DNA of 64,000 nt from Mycolicibacterium aromaticivorans JS19b1 = JCM 16368. GTDB lineage: Bacteria; Actinomycetota; Actinomycetes; Mycobacteriales; Mycobacteriaceae. This document shows, piece after piece, positions 1 to 8,119 of the stretch. Both the position numbers and the translations under genes were made by a program. Numbering within the stretch: position 1 is the stretch's first letter; each line of letters begins with the position of its first letter. The notes below the pieces were generated by a model that was given only the letters and a program-made list of their open reading frames with translations, ran no database searches and was not told where the DNA came from. The DNA lies in NCBI RefSeq assembly GCF_000559085.1, contig NZ_JALN02000001.1, positions 2,604,001 to 2,668,000 of the forward strand. The letters are read 5' to 3'.

Positions 1-3000
1 GTCGGAGACAGCCGCACCGACGCCGGTGCCGTCGCGCAGGAGCAGCCACGACGTCGGGTCGGCGGCTTCGATCTCCTCGCCGGGTGGCTGGTCCGCCCTG
101 GGCTGCCACTGAATCTGCAGGACTCCCTTGTCGATACGGTCGGGCGACATGCGCGACGACTCGCTCAACGACTGCACGACGAATCCGGTGATGACGGCGA
201 GCGGTGCACCGTTCGGGTCGGTGATCGTGATGTCGCTCTCGACGTGCGACTTGGTCACCGACACCACACGGACGTGGACCGTCATGTCCGGCGCCGGTGC
301 GCCGTAGACGGCGCAATGCCGAATCCGGACCGGCAGGAACGGTTCCTCGTTCTCTTCCTGACCGAGAAAGGGTGCGCCGAACAGCGCCTGGAACGCCCCG
401 TCGATGAGCGCCGGGTGGAAACGGAATCGTGGCACCTCATCGACGATCGATTCGGGCACCGCGATGTCGGCAACGGCCCAGTCCTCGCCTGCGGTGACCT
501 TCCGAACGGTCCGGAAGGCGTCGCCGTAGTCAAAGCCGATGGACTCGGTGCGACGGTAGAAGTCGGCGCCGGTGATCGAGACTACCGACTCGGCGCTGTC
601 TGCCACGGTCATCGGCTTGGGCGCGGGTGGCAGGACGTTGAGTTCGGCGGTGGCGGTGACGACCCACTTCGGTTCGCCGTCGGCGGTCGCGGTGAAAGAC
701 GCGAATTCCAGTGTGCCGTCGTTCTCGTTGAGAGTGGTCCGCAGGATCGGATCGCAGGTGTCGTCGAGGATCACCGCACGATGAAGCACCACATTGTCGA
801 CGCTAAGGTCCGAGCCGTAGACGGCGTTCGCGACCGCTATACCCATCTCGACGTAGGCCGCCCCCGGCACGACCACACTTCCCTGCACCCGATGGTCGGC
901 GATGAACGGGTTGAACACCGTGCTCAGTTCTGCTTCCCAGGTCGGGTGCAGCGCACTGATCCGTTGTCCGAGAAGGGGATGCACCGGCCTGTAGAACAGT
1001 GCTTCGGTGGCTTCCCGCGTTTCATTCCAGAAGCGTTTGGTCTGCCAGGGGTAACTCGGCAGCTTCAGCGGGCGGACACCCTCGCGGTGCTGGAGTGCGC
1101 CCCACTCGACGTCGTGGCCGTTGCAGTGCAGTGTGCCAACGCAATTGAGGAGCGTACGGACGTCATCCTGGTCGCGTCGCTGGACCGCCGTCACCGACAC
1201 TTTCTGCTGGCCCGCGGTCTCCACGATCGACGCCGCCAGGACCGGGTGCGGACCCAACTCGACGAAGTGGGTGTAACCGTCCTCCACCATTCGCCGGATC
1301 CCGGGCTCGAAGAGCACCGTCGCCCGCGTGTTCTGCCACCAATACGCGGCGCCGGCCTGATACCCGTCCAACCGCTCACCCGTGACCGTCGAATACAGCG
1401 GCATGGTGGCATCCTTCGACGACATTCCGTCGAGCGCCCCGAGCAGATCTTCTTTGATCGCATCCATGAAATGCGTGTGGTACGGCACCCGTCCGGTGAG
1501 ATACCGGGTGAAGATGCCGAGCTCATCCAACTGTGGAGCCAGTACGGCGAGGACGTCCTCGTCCCCGGCGACGGTGACCGCAGACGGGCTGTTGATCGCC
1601 GCTATCGATATCCGCCTGCCGAACTCGGCCTGCAACTGCGGGTCCATCACTCGCATCAGCGAATCGACATCTGTGCCGACGGCGAGCATCCGGCCCTGCC
1701 CGCTGGTGCGCTGCTGGAGTCGGCTCCGGTGGTAGACGACCTCGACCGCTTGCTCGAGGGTGAGCAGGCCGGCTAGGTGATGTGCGGCGACTTCGCCTGC
1801 ACTGTGCCCGATTACGGCGTCCGGGCGGATACCGTACTGCGCCAGCTGTTCCGCCAGAGCGATCTGGACCGCGAAGTTGGCCGGCTGCGCCACCTCGGTT
1901 TCGGTCATCCGCGAGCTTGTCTCGTCACGTCGCAGTTCGTCGACGAGGGACCACCCGGTGTACTGCGCAAGCTCGCGATCGCTGCGCAGGATGCTGTCGG
2001 TGAAGGCGGGAAGGACATCGAGAAGTCCCCGGCACATCCGCCACCACTGCGGGCCCATCCCCGTACAGACGAAGGCGAGCTTGGGCGCGCTACCCGCGGT
2101 GCGTCCCGAAATCGGACCACCGTCGGCCAGGAGTCGAAGTTGTTGCTGTGCATCGTCTTTACTGTCGGCGATGATGACGTGCCGGTAGTTCAGATGCGAG
2201 CGGCGCAAGCCCAGCGTGTACTGGAGATCCGGCAGTGTGAGGTCGGGGTTCGCGTCGAGATGTCCGGCGAGCCGGTCGGCGGCCGCAACCAGGGCCTCCT
2301 CGCTGCGCGCCGAGATCGGAAGCACGGCAGGCAGTTGCGGTGCGAGCGGGTCGGGAGTGGGTGCGACCGTGGCGGGCGGCTCCGCGAGCACCACGTGGGC
2401 GTTGGTACCGCCGAAGCCGAACGAGTTGACGCCGACGAGCCGTCGCTTGTCGGCGGGGAACGGCCGGCCGGTCGCGGGCACGTCGATCTTGAGTTCCGTC
2501 AAGGAAACGTGCCGGGTGGGCTCGTTCAGATGCAGGTTGGCCGGAATGTATCCGTATTTGGCCACCAGAGCGGCCTTGATCAGCCCGGCGACACCGGCCC
2601 CAGCTTCGAGGTGCCCGATGTTGGTCTTGATCGAACCGATCACAAGCGGATCGGCCGACGGTCGGTCGGCGGTCAGCGCGCCGGCCAGGGCGCGCATCTC
2701 GATCGGATCGCCGACGGGCGTTCCGGTGCCATGCGCTTCGACATAGCCGATGTCGTTGGCCGCGACGCCCGCTCGCGCGAGGGCCATCCTGATGGCGGCT
2801 TCCTGAGCCTCCTGACGCGGCACGGTGATGCCGTCGGTGTGACCGTCCTGCGACACGGCGGTGCCGAGGATCTCGGCATAGATGTCGTCACCGTCATCGA
2901 GCGCCTGCTGCAGCGGTTTGATGACCACGACAGCGCCGCCTTCGCCACGTGCGTAACCGTCGGCGGAATCACTGAAGGCTTTGGAACGTCCTTCGGGGCT

Positions 3001-3684
3001 GAGGAATCCGCTCTTGGACTCCGCGATCGCCGTGTTGGGGCCGCCCATGATGTTCACCCCGCCGGCCAGCGCGACAGTGCACTCGCCGTTCCAGATGCTC
3101 TGCGCAGCAAGGTGTACGGCGACAAGCGAACCAGAGCAGGCCGTGTCGACCGTAACGCTGGGCCCGCGGAAATCGAATGCGTGCGAGAGCCGGTTGGCCA
3201 GCATCGTCATCATCATGCCGGTGGCCGAATGCGCCTTGAACCGGTAGCGACTGGTACGGCCTTGGTTCTGTAGCAATTGATAGTCGAGGGTGAAGCCGCC
3301 GATGAAGACCCCGACGTCGCTCCCGGCGAGGCTGTCGGCGGGAATACCGCCGTCTTCCAGCGCTTCCCACGCGACGTGGAGGAGAAGACGCTGCTGCGGA
3401 TCGAGGGAATGCGCCTCACGGGGCGAGATCCCGAAGAACTGGGGATCGAATTGGTCGATCTCGCTGAGGAACCCGCCGCGGCGGGCCACGATCTTGCCCA
3501 CCTTGGCCGGATTGGGGTCGTGATAGCGATCGGCGTTCCAGCGCGACTCGGGAACGACACTGGTCGCGTCCGTCTCACTGCAAAGCAGGTTCCACAGACT
3601 GTCCACCGAATCGGACCCGCCGGGAAGGCGACAGCCGATACCGACGATGGCCAGCGGCTCGCGGCCACTGTGATCACTGAGCAT
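1..3684 (-). CDS. Type I polyketide synthase, KS-AT-DH (3' end beyond window)
   Basis: Multidomain type I PKS read from 3684 down to base 1 with no stop, so the C-terminal part is missing. The ketosynthase covers about residues 10-430, with the active-site Cys183 in DTACSGSLVAVH and the two His motifs EAHGTGTPVGDP and KTNIGHLEAG. The acyltransferase (about 535-850) has the GHSAGE nucleophile near residue 626; its specificity region reads VPYHTHFM, neither the malonyl HAFH nor the methylmalonyl YASH pattern. The dehydratase starts near 905 with the catalytic-His motif ADHRVQGSVVVPG. Any KR, ER and ACP would lie outside. An in-frame GTG at 3690 is an alternative start. The halogenase-like gene ends 9 bp upstream, so the two are probably co-transcribed. 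Long plus-strand open frames opposite it are shadows. Product unknown. Confidence 0.93.
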   Translation of the reverse strand, partial: MLSDHSGREPLAIVGIGCRLPGGSDSVDSLWNLLCSETDATSVVPESRWNADRYHDPNPAKVGKIVARRGGFLSEIDQFDPQFFGISPREAHSLDPQQRLLLHVAWEALEDGGIPADSLAGSDVGVFIGGFTLDYQLLQNQGRTSRYRFKAHSATGMMMTMLANRLSHAFDFRGPSVTVDTACSGSLVAVHLAAQSIWNGECTVALAGGVNIMGGPNTAIAESKSGFLSPEGRSKAFSDSADGYARGEGGAVVVIKPLQQALDDGDDIYAEILGTAVSQDGHTDGITVPRQEAQEAAIRMALARAGVAANDIGYVEAHGTGTPVGDPIEMRALAGALTADRPSADPLVIGSIKTNIGHLEAGAGVAGLIKAALVAKYGYIPANLHLNEPTRHVSLTELKIDVPATGRPFPADKRRLVGVNSFGFGGTNAHVVLAEPPATVAPTPDPLAPQLPAVLPISARSEEALVAAADRLAGHLDANPDLTLPDLQYTLGLRRSHLNYRHVIIADSKDDAQQQLRLLADGGPISGRTAGSAPKLAFVCTGMGPQWWRMCRGLLDVLPAFTDSILRSDRELAQYTGWSLVDELRRDETSSRMTETEVAQPANFAVQIALAEQLAQYGIRPDAVIGHSAGEVAAHHLAGLLTLEQAVEVVYHRSRLQQRTSGQGRMLAVGTDVDSLMRVMDPQLQAEFGRRISIAAINSPSAVTVAGDEDVLAVLAPQLDELGIFTRYLTGRVPYHTHFMDAIKEDLLGALDGMSSKDATMPLYSTVTGERLDGYQAGAAYWWQNTRATVLFEPGIRRMVEDGYTHFVELGPHPVLAASIVETAGQQKVSVTAVQRRDQDDVRTLLNCVGTLHCNGHDVEWGALQHREGVRPLKLPSYPWQTKRFWNETREATEALFYRPVHPLLGQRISALHPTWEAELSTVFNPFIADHRVQGSVVVPGAAYVEMGIAVANAVYGSDLSVDNVVLHRAVILDDTCDPILRTTLNENDGTLEFASFTATADGEPKWVVTATAELNVLPPAPKPMTVADSAESVVSITGADFYRRTESIGFDYGDAFRTVRKVTAGEDWAVADIAVPESIVDEVPRFRFHPALIDGAFQALFGAPFLGQEENEEPFLPVRIRHCAVYGAPAPDMTVHVRVVSVTKSHVESDITITDPNGAPLAVITGFVVQSLSESSRMSPDRIDKGVLQIQWQPRADQPPGEEIEAADPTSWLLLRDGTGVGAAVSD

Positions 3685-3693
3685 GGTCACAGG

Positions 3694-5463
3694 TCAGCTC
3701 GTCTGAAGGGCCGGCGAGGTGCTGACAATCCAGTCGCTGCTCAGGGGATCGCTTTCCTGCTGCCGTCGGTAGGCGGAGCGCAACTCGCGCAGCAGTGGAT
3801 CCCGCTGCCACTCCTGCACCTGGTGCATGACATCGTCGTCGCCGAACATCGCCGACTTCTCGGCGAGGACTGTCTCGACGAGCTGCCCGGCCAGTCGGCG
3901 CAGCATGTCGGCGTTGGTGTCGAACTGCTCGTCGAAGTTCTCACTCGGGCCCATCATCGCTTTGTGCAGAGTCACCATGAAGTTCAACGGTGAGTACAGG
4001 TCCACGAACGGCACAGTGGGAGTGCCGTTTTCGACGGCGGCCCACTCGCGGAAGAACTTCTGCACGCGGTTGCTCAGAGCGATGAGCCCGTCGAGGTGAG
4101 GGACGAAGCCGGGATCGTCGGCCAGGTTCACGTACCGGCCGTTGACGTACAACAGACCGATGAATCCCCAGTAGAAGGCGACGTCCCAGATGATCTTCGC
4201 CGACATCACGCTCGGCACGCCCATCAGCGAGTACTGGTCCTGGTATACCGCCAGCCACATCTCGGTGAGCGAGCGAAAGAGTGTGTCGCTGATCTGCGCG
4301 CGTGCGACGACATCATCACCGTCGAGTTCGCGGGTGATCATGTCGGTGATCAGCCCGTTGCCGATCGCGACGAGATCCAGCCCCGACGAGTAGAGCGGGT
4401 CGAGGAAGATGCCCGCGTCGCCGGTCAGGCACCAGCGGGCCGTGCCGTCGTAAACCTGTGCCGCGCCGTGGCTGTACTTCTTCATGACGCGAAAGTCCTT
4501 GATGTCATTCGCGTGCTCGTCTACCACGGCTGCGCACTGGGGCTCGTGGTCGCGTAGCCATGCGGTGGCCTTCTCCAGCGTGTTGAACGCGTCGAACGGA
4601 TGGTAGGCCGGGTCGGCGACGATACCGACGCTGGTGGCACCGGATGCGAGGCGGATCAGCCAAACCCAGTAGCCTTCGCCCATCAGGTGATTGGTGGACA
4701 ACGCGCGGTCGCCTTCGACCAGGCGGCTCTGCCAGTCCGGGTCGTCGCTCCACCGACCGACGTCGATTTCCGTTGCAACGCGGAACCATACGGCGTTGCA
4801 GTCGTGTGCGTTGGCCTGCCGGATGTTCAAGTGGCGGGGCAGGAACCGGTTGCGCCCGGATGCGTCGACCACCCACCGCGCCGTGGTTCGGGTGGTGGAC
4901 TCACCGTCCTGGACCGAGATGGTGTGGGGATCATGCCCTTCGCTCAGTTCCACTGCACTGACCCGGCCGTGAGTGATCTCGACGCCCTCCGCCAGGCAGC
5001 GCCTGCTGAGCTCGTTCTCCAATCGTCCGCGGTCGATCTGATAGGTGACCTGCGGCACGAACGACGAACTTCCCAGCTCCATCCGTTGCGCGATGTCGGT
5101 GTTGCGATCGACGGAGAAGAACATCCGCAACCCCATCTTGCGGATCTGAGCGGTGCTCAGATGATCGCCGAGGCCGAGGCGGTCGCGCAGGTAATGAGCA
5201 GACACCTCGACGGTCGACTCCCCCACCGTGTGGGTCATCTCCGGGACCGGGTGGACGTGGGGTTCGATCACCTGGACTCGGGTGGTCGGACGCGCCCGGC
5301 GAAGTTCCAGAGCCAGGGTGAGAGCCGCGGCGCCGCCCCCCACGACACTCACGTCGTGATCGGCGGGCGGCCCGCCGGCTTGGGACATCCGAGACCGGAT
5401 ACGCCTGGCGAGGGCCTCACGGCGTTCGCGACTCAGCTGCGAGACCTGCGCTTGGGCATCCAC
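3694..5463 (-). CDS. Flavin-dependent halogenase-like oxidoreductase
   Basis: About 589 aa, GTG start at 5463 preceded by GGGAGG at good spacing; the frame is open further upstream but without a comparable start. It has an FAD Rossmann motif VVGGGAAALTLALELRRA (about 40-56), GESTVEVS (81-88), then IRKMGLRMFF with Lys109 where halogenases have their essential lysine (my alignment by eye). FLDPLYSSG near 351-360 fits the FxxPxxSxG motif of flavin halogenases. The usual WxWxIP is replaced by WVWLIR near 264-269. The family normally uses FADH2, O2 and halide to halogenate aromatic or carrier-bound substrates. The changed motif leaves a monooxygenase or dehydrogenase role possible. It lies directly upstream of the PKS, so it probably modifies that polyketide or its substrate. 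Confidence 0.8.
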   Translation of the reverse strand: MDAQAQVSQLSRERREALARRIRSRMSQAGGPPADHDVSVVGGGAAALTLALELRRARPTTRVQVIEPHVHPVPEMTHTVGESTVEVSAHYLRDRLGLGDHLSTAQIRKMGLRMFFSVDRNTDIAQRMELGSSSFVPQVTYQIDRGRLENELSRRCLAEGVEITHGRVSAVELSEGHDPHTISVQDGESTTRTTARWVVDASGRNRFLPRHLNIRQANAHDCNAVWFRVATEIDVGRWSDDPDWQSRLVEGDRALSTNHLMGEGYWVWLIRLASGATSVGIVADPAYHPFDAFNTLEKATAWLRDHEPQCAAVVDEHANDIKDFRVMKKYSHGAAQVYDGTARWCLTGDAGIFLDPLYSSGLDLVAIGNGLITDMITRELDGDDVVARAQISDTLFRSLTEMWLAVYQDQYSLMGVPSVMSAKIIWDVAFYWGFIGLLYVNGRYVNLADDPGFVPHLDGLIALSNRVQKFFREWAAVENGTPTVPFVDLYSPLNFMVTLHKAMMGPSENFDEQFDTNADMLRRLAGQLVETVLAEKSAMFGDDDVMHQVQEWQRDPLLRELRSAYRRQQESDPLSSDWIVSTSPALQTS

Positions 5464-5494
5464 CCCGTGACCTCCCTCGAGTCGTGGCCGATGG

Positions 5495-5518
5495 GTACCC
5501 CGCATATTTCGCGGGTAC
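5495..5518. promoter_or_regulatory. Imperfect inverted repeat upstream of halogenase-like gene
   Basis: GTACCCCGC and GCGGGTAC face each other across an AT-rich ATATTTC centre, about 32 bp upstream of the GTG start at 5463. The position fits an operator or promoter element for the halogenase-like/PKS unit. No regulator gene lies next to it, so the binding protein is unknown. Confidence 0.4.
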
Positions 5519-5733
5519 GCATGGCGGCGCTCTTGCGATAGGCAACGTCTCGGCACCGGATCGCTCATTGCATCGCGACGCCAGACCTTGACGAAGCGCT
5601 GCTTCGAGCGAATCACAGCAACGGCGGCGGTGCCATGTCGAGAGCCATTACCGATTGCTGACGTCTGCGTCGAGATTGCCGCCCCGCTGGGAAACTGGTG
5701 ATGTGTTGGAGGACTGGACGGCCGGAGACACCC

Positions 5734-7005
5734 GTGAGTGAGCAGCCCGGAATCGACGACTGCGACGTACTGGTGATCGGTGCCGGTCTCGCAGGGTTGC
5801 GATGCGCGGTCGTACTCGTCGATCGCGGGTACGAGGTGGCGGTATGGGAGGCCGAGGACCGGGTGGGCGGCCGCATCCACACCGACGTCGTCGACGGGTT
5901 CCGCTGCGACCGCGGGTTTCAAGTACTCAATCCCGCGTATCCGGCGCTCCAACGAGCGGTCGCGATCCGCGACCTGGGCCTGCAGTCGTTCGACGCCGGT
6001 GTGCTCGTCCGCCGCGACCGCGACCGCGTGAAGTGGGTGCATCCGCTGCGTCAGCCACGCGAAGTCCCGCGCATGCTGATGGGTGGCGGTCTGTCGCCGC
6101 GTCAGGTGGCGGCCCTGCTTCGATGGGCTGCTCCCGCACTGCGTCCGAGGCTTCTGGCTGCCGCGCACCACGACAGCAATCTTCGGGACGCCCTTGATCA
6201 CCGCGGCGTCGACGGCATCGCCCGCCGCGTGCTCGACCGCTTCCTGGCGGGGGTGCTCCTCGACGACTCCGGCTCGACATCCAACGCCTTCGCCCTGCTG
6301 CTGACGCGGATGTTCGCGCTCGGCGTTCCGGGCCTGCCCGCGGGTGGCATGCAGGCGTTACCCGAGTTGCTCGCAACGCCGATCGCGGATCGGATTCATC
6401 TGCAACACAAGGTAACTCGAATCTCACGTGCCGGATCCGACTGGATGGTCACCGCCGGCAACAGGACTGTGCGGGCCCGTGAGGTTGTCGTGGCGGCCGA
6501 TGCCCTCGCGAGCAGCGTTCTGACGGGCGCACCCCCACCGGCGACGAAGGGGGTGGTAACCGATTGGTGGGCCGTGGATGACCTGCCGCCCAGTCCGGCG
6601 ATGCTGAGTGTCGACGGGCGGGCCCATCCGCCGGGACCGGTTCTCAACACCGCGGTGATCAGCTCGGCAGCACCCACCTACGCGCCGCCGGGCCGGCATC
6701 TCATCGCCGCATCGGCGCTCATCGGGCCGCAGCACCCGACACCGCCCGAGGCAGTACTGCGTAGGCACGCTGCCGACATACTCGGTCTGGACGCATCGAG
6801 ATGGACATTGGTTGTCCGGCACGAGATTCCGGACGCGCTACCCGCCCAGCCCGCACCCCTGGTGGTTCGGCGACCCGTGCGCAGTCCGGACGGACTCTGG
6901 TTGTGCGGTGACCATCGGGACACGGCGTCAATCCAGGGTGCGCTGGTGAGTGGGCGCAGAGTCGCGGAAGCGATCATGGCGCGCCGCTGCGGTGCCAACA
7001 CCTGA
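5734..7005 (+). CDS. FAD-dependent amine oxidase / desaturase-like protein
   Basis: About 423 aa from GTG 5734, which has GGAG 7 bp upstream; an ATG at 5701 would add 11 residues. The N-terminus carries the dinucleotide fold VIGAGLAGLRCAVVL followed by VWEAEDRVGGRI, the GG doublet of the flavin amine oxidase/phytoene desaturase/protoporphyrinogen oxidase superfamily. The C-terminus has LWLCGDHRDTASIQGALVSGRR, the usual FAD-ribityl closing motif with a substrate-channel helix. It is transcribed away from the halogenase-like gene across a 270-bp spacer, so it may share regulation with the PKS locus. The substrate cannot be read from the sequence; carotenoid, amine and porphyrin substrates are all precedents in the family. 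Confidence 0.8.
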   Translation: MSEQPGIDDCDVLVIGAGLAGLRCAVVLVDRGYEVAVWEAEDRVGGRIHTDVVDGFRCDRGFQVLNPAYPALQRAVAIRDLGLQSFDAGVLVRRDRDRVKWVHPLRQPREVPRMLMGGGLSPRQVAALLRWAAPALRPRLLAAAHHDSNLRDALDHRGVDGIARRVLDRFLAGVLLDDSGSTSNAFALLLTRMFALGVPGLPAGGMQALPELLATPIADRIHLQHKVTRISRAGSDWMVTAGNRTVRAREVVVAADALASSVLTGAPPPATKGVVTDWWAVDDLPPSPAMLSVDGRAHPPGPVLNTAVISSAAPTYAPPGRHLIAASALIGPQHPTPPEAVLRRHAADILGLDASRWTLVVRHEIPDALPAQPAPLVVRRPVRSPDGLWLCGDHRDTASIQGALVSGRRVAEAIMARRCGANT

Positions 7006-7020
7006 CCCCGCCGCCGAACG

Positions 7021-7455
7021 TCACCGCTTGGCGCGCGGGATTCCCGTCGCCCACAGCGCCCACGCGACGAGAACTGGTTGGAACAGCAGCCTCACGAAGC
7101 GACTGGTGTCACTGTTGAGACCGAAGCCGTCCGCGTGGTTGACGTACTGCGCGATGTTGCCCGGGAAGATCAGGATGAAGAACGCCGCCAGCAGCCTGCC
7201 CACCAGCACCCGGTCCCGGTTCAGTAGAGCCAGCCCGACACCCAGCGTGATCTCGACGCCACCAGATGCCATGACGACTCCGTCGGCGTCCATCGGCACC
7301 CACCGCGGTACCTGAGCCTGGAATTCCTCACGGGCCCAGAACAAGTGGCTGAATCCGGCGAAGATCATCGCGCCCGCGAGTACGAGCCGGCCGATCGTCC
7401 GCGCGCGGGTGGTCGGCGGGGGTGGAGGCAGTTCGGACAGAGGTGCTAGGGACAC
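7021..7455 (-). CDS. DoxX-family membrane protein
   Basis: 144 aa, GTG start at 7455 with AAAGG upstream. It has four hydrophobic segments: LVLAGAMIFAGFSHLFWA, VVMASGGVEITLGVGLALL, LLAAFFILIFPGNIAQYV and LFQPVLVAWALWA. The pattern, with GxxHF-like and FPGNIAQ elements, is that of DoxX/DUF417-like small membrane proteins, several of which act in redox or thiol stress. It follows the OhrR-like regulator by 35 bp on the same strand, which suggests co-transcription and a link to peroxide stress. Biochemical role unknown. Confidence 0.75.
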   Translation of the reverse strand: MSLAPLSELPPPPPTTRARTIGRLVLAGAMIFAGFSHLFWAREEFQAQVPRWVPMDADGVVMASGGVEITLGVGLALLNRDRVLVGRLLAAFFILIFPGNIAQYVNHADGFGLNSDTSRFVRLLFQPVLVAWALWATGIPRAKR

Positions 7456-7490
7456 GGGTCAAGCCTTTCGTCGGAGTCGGGTCGGAGAAA

Positions 7491-7928
7491 TCAGTTGGCG
7501 GTGCGGGCGTGCAGTTCCGTGGTGATCAGGTGCAGTGCTTCGCGCAGGGCCGCGAGATCCGCGGCGGCCGAACCGCCGGAGCCCAACAGCCGGTCCGGAA
7601 TGCAGGCCGCCCGCTCTTCCAGGGCACGTCCCTCGTCTGTCAGGGTGATGTCGACGCGCCGCTCGTCGGTCGTGCTGCGCTGCCGGCGCACGAAGCCGGC
7701 CGATTCGAGGCGTTTGAGCAGGGGTGACAAAGTGCCCGAATCGAGATGGAGCCGGTCACCGAGATGGCTCACCGTGCACGGCTCCTCTTCCCAGAGCACC
7801 AGCAGCACCAAATACTGCGGATAGGTCAGGTCGAGTTCATCCAGCATCGGGCGATAGGCGGCAGTGACCGCGCGCGACGCCGAGTACAGCGCGAAGCACA
7901 GTTGTTCATCGAGACGCGGACCAGGCAT
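7491..7928 (-). CDS. MarR/OhrR-family organic-peroxide-responsive regulator
   Basis: 145 aa from ATG 7928. An upstream GTG at 7970 is rejected because the putative operator palindrome would then be inside the gene. The N-terminus reads DEQLCFALYSASRAVTAAYRP, with Cys11 in the place of the peroxide-sensing Cys of OhrR. This is followed by DLTYPQYLVLLVLWE and the winged-helix LHLDSGTLSPLLKRLESAGFV..R...DERRVDITLT. OhrR repressors release DNA when this cysteine is oxidised by organic hydroperoxides. The downstream gene is DoxX rather than the usual ohr peroxidase, so the regulon may be unusual or ohr lies elsewhere. Confidence 0.88.
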   Translation of the reverse strand: MPGPRLDEQLCFALYSASRAVTAAYRPMLDELDLTYPQYLVLLVLWEEEPCTVSHLGDRLHLDSGTLSPLLKRLESAGFVRRQRSTTDERRVDITLTDEGRALEERAACIPDRLLGSGGSAAADLAALREALHLITTELHARTAN

Positions 7929-7953
7929 TCCGTGACCATATCGCACACCATTT

Positions 7954-7967
7954 AATTGTGCACAACT
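7954..7967. promoter_or_regulatory. Candidate OhrR operator
   Basis: AATTGTGCACAACT contains the perfect 10-bp palindrome TTGTGCACAA at 7956-7965 and sits 26-39 bp upstream of the OhrR-like ATG. AT-rich palindromes of this kind are typical of OhrR sites. It implies autoregulation and control of the downstream DoxX gene. Confidence 0.6.
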
Positions 7968-8021
7968 CACATCGGGATGGCCGACGCGCCCATCTTTGCA
8001 ACACCTGTGACCTGGCCTGAT

Positions 8022-8040
8022 GCCGTGCTGTAAGCACGGC
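8022..8040. promoter_or_regulatory. Perfect inverted repeat upstream of topoisomerase operon
   Basis: GCCGTGCT and AGCACGGC are exact reverse complements separated by GTA. The element is about 80 bp upstream of the GyrB-like start. It could be an operator or an RNA hairpin; no T-run follows, so a terminator is less likely. Confidence 0.45.
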
Positions 8041-8078
8041 CACCCTTGCGGCTGTCCGAGAAAGTCGTACCGGCCGCT

Positions 8079-8084
8079 TACGAT
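8079..8084 (+). promoter_or_regulatory. Predicted -10 element (TACGAT) of topoisomerase operon
   Basis: TACGAT fits the mycobacterial TANNNT -10 pattern. It lies 35 bp upstream of the GTG at 8120, leaving a short leader with a purine-rich AAGGGAAAGGG ribosome-binding stretch. Confidence 0.5.
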
Positions 8085-8119
8085 TCCACCGGCGATGCAT
8101 TCAAGGGAAAGGGCCCGAC

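Noticed and set aside
244..3993. Long plus-strand open frames opposite the PKS and halogenase-like genes
   Set aside because: They have Arg/Gly/Asp-rich shadow composition and no motifs, while the minus strand encodes clear KS, AT, DH and flavoprotein domains.
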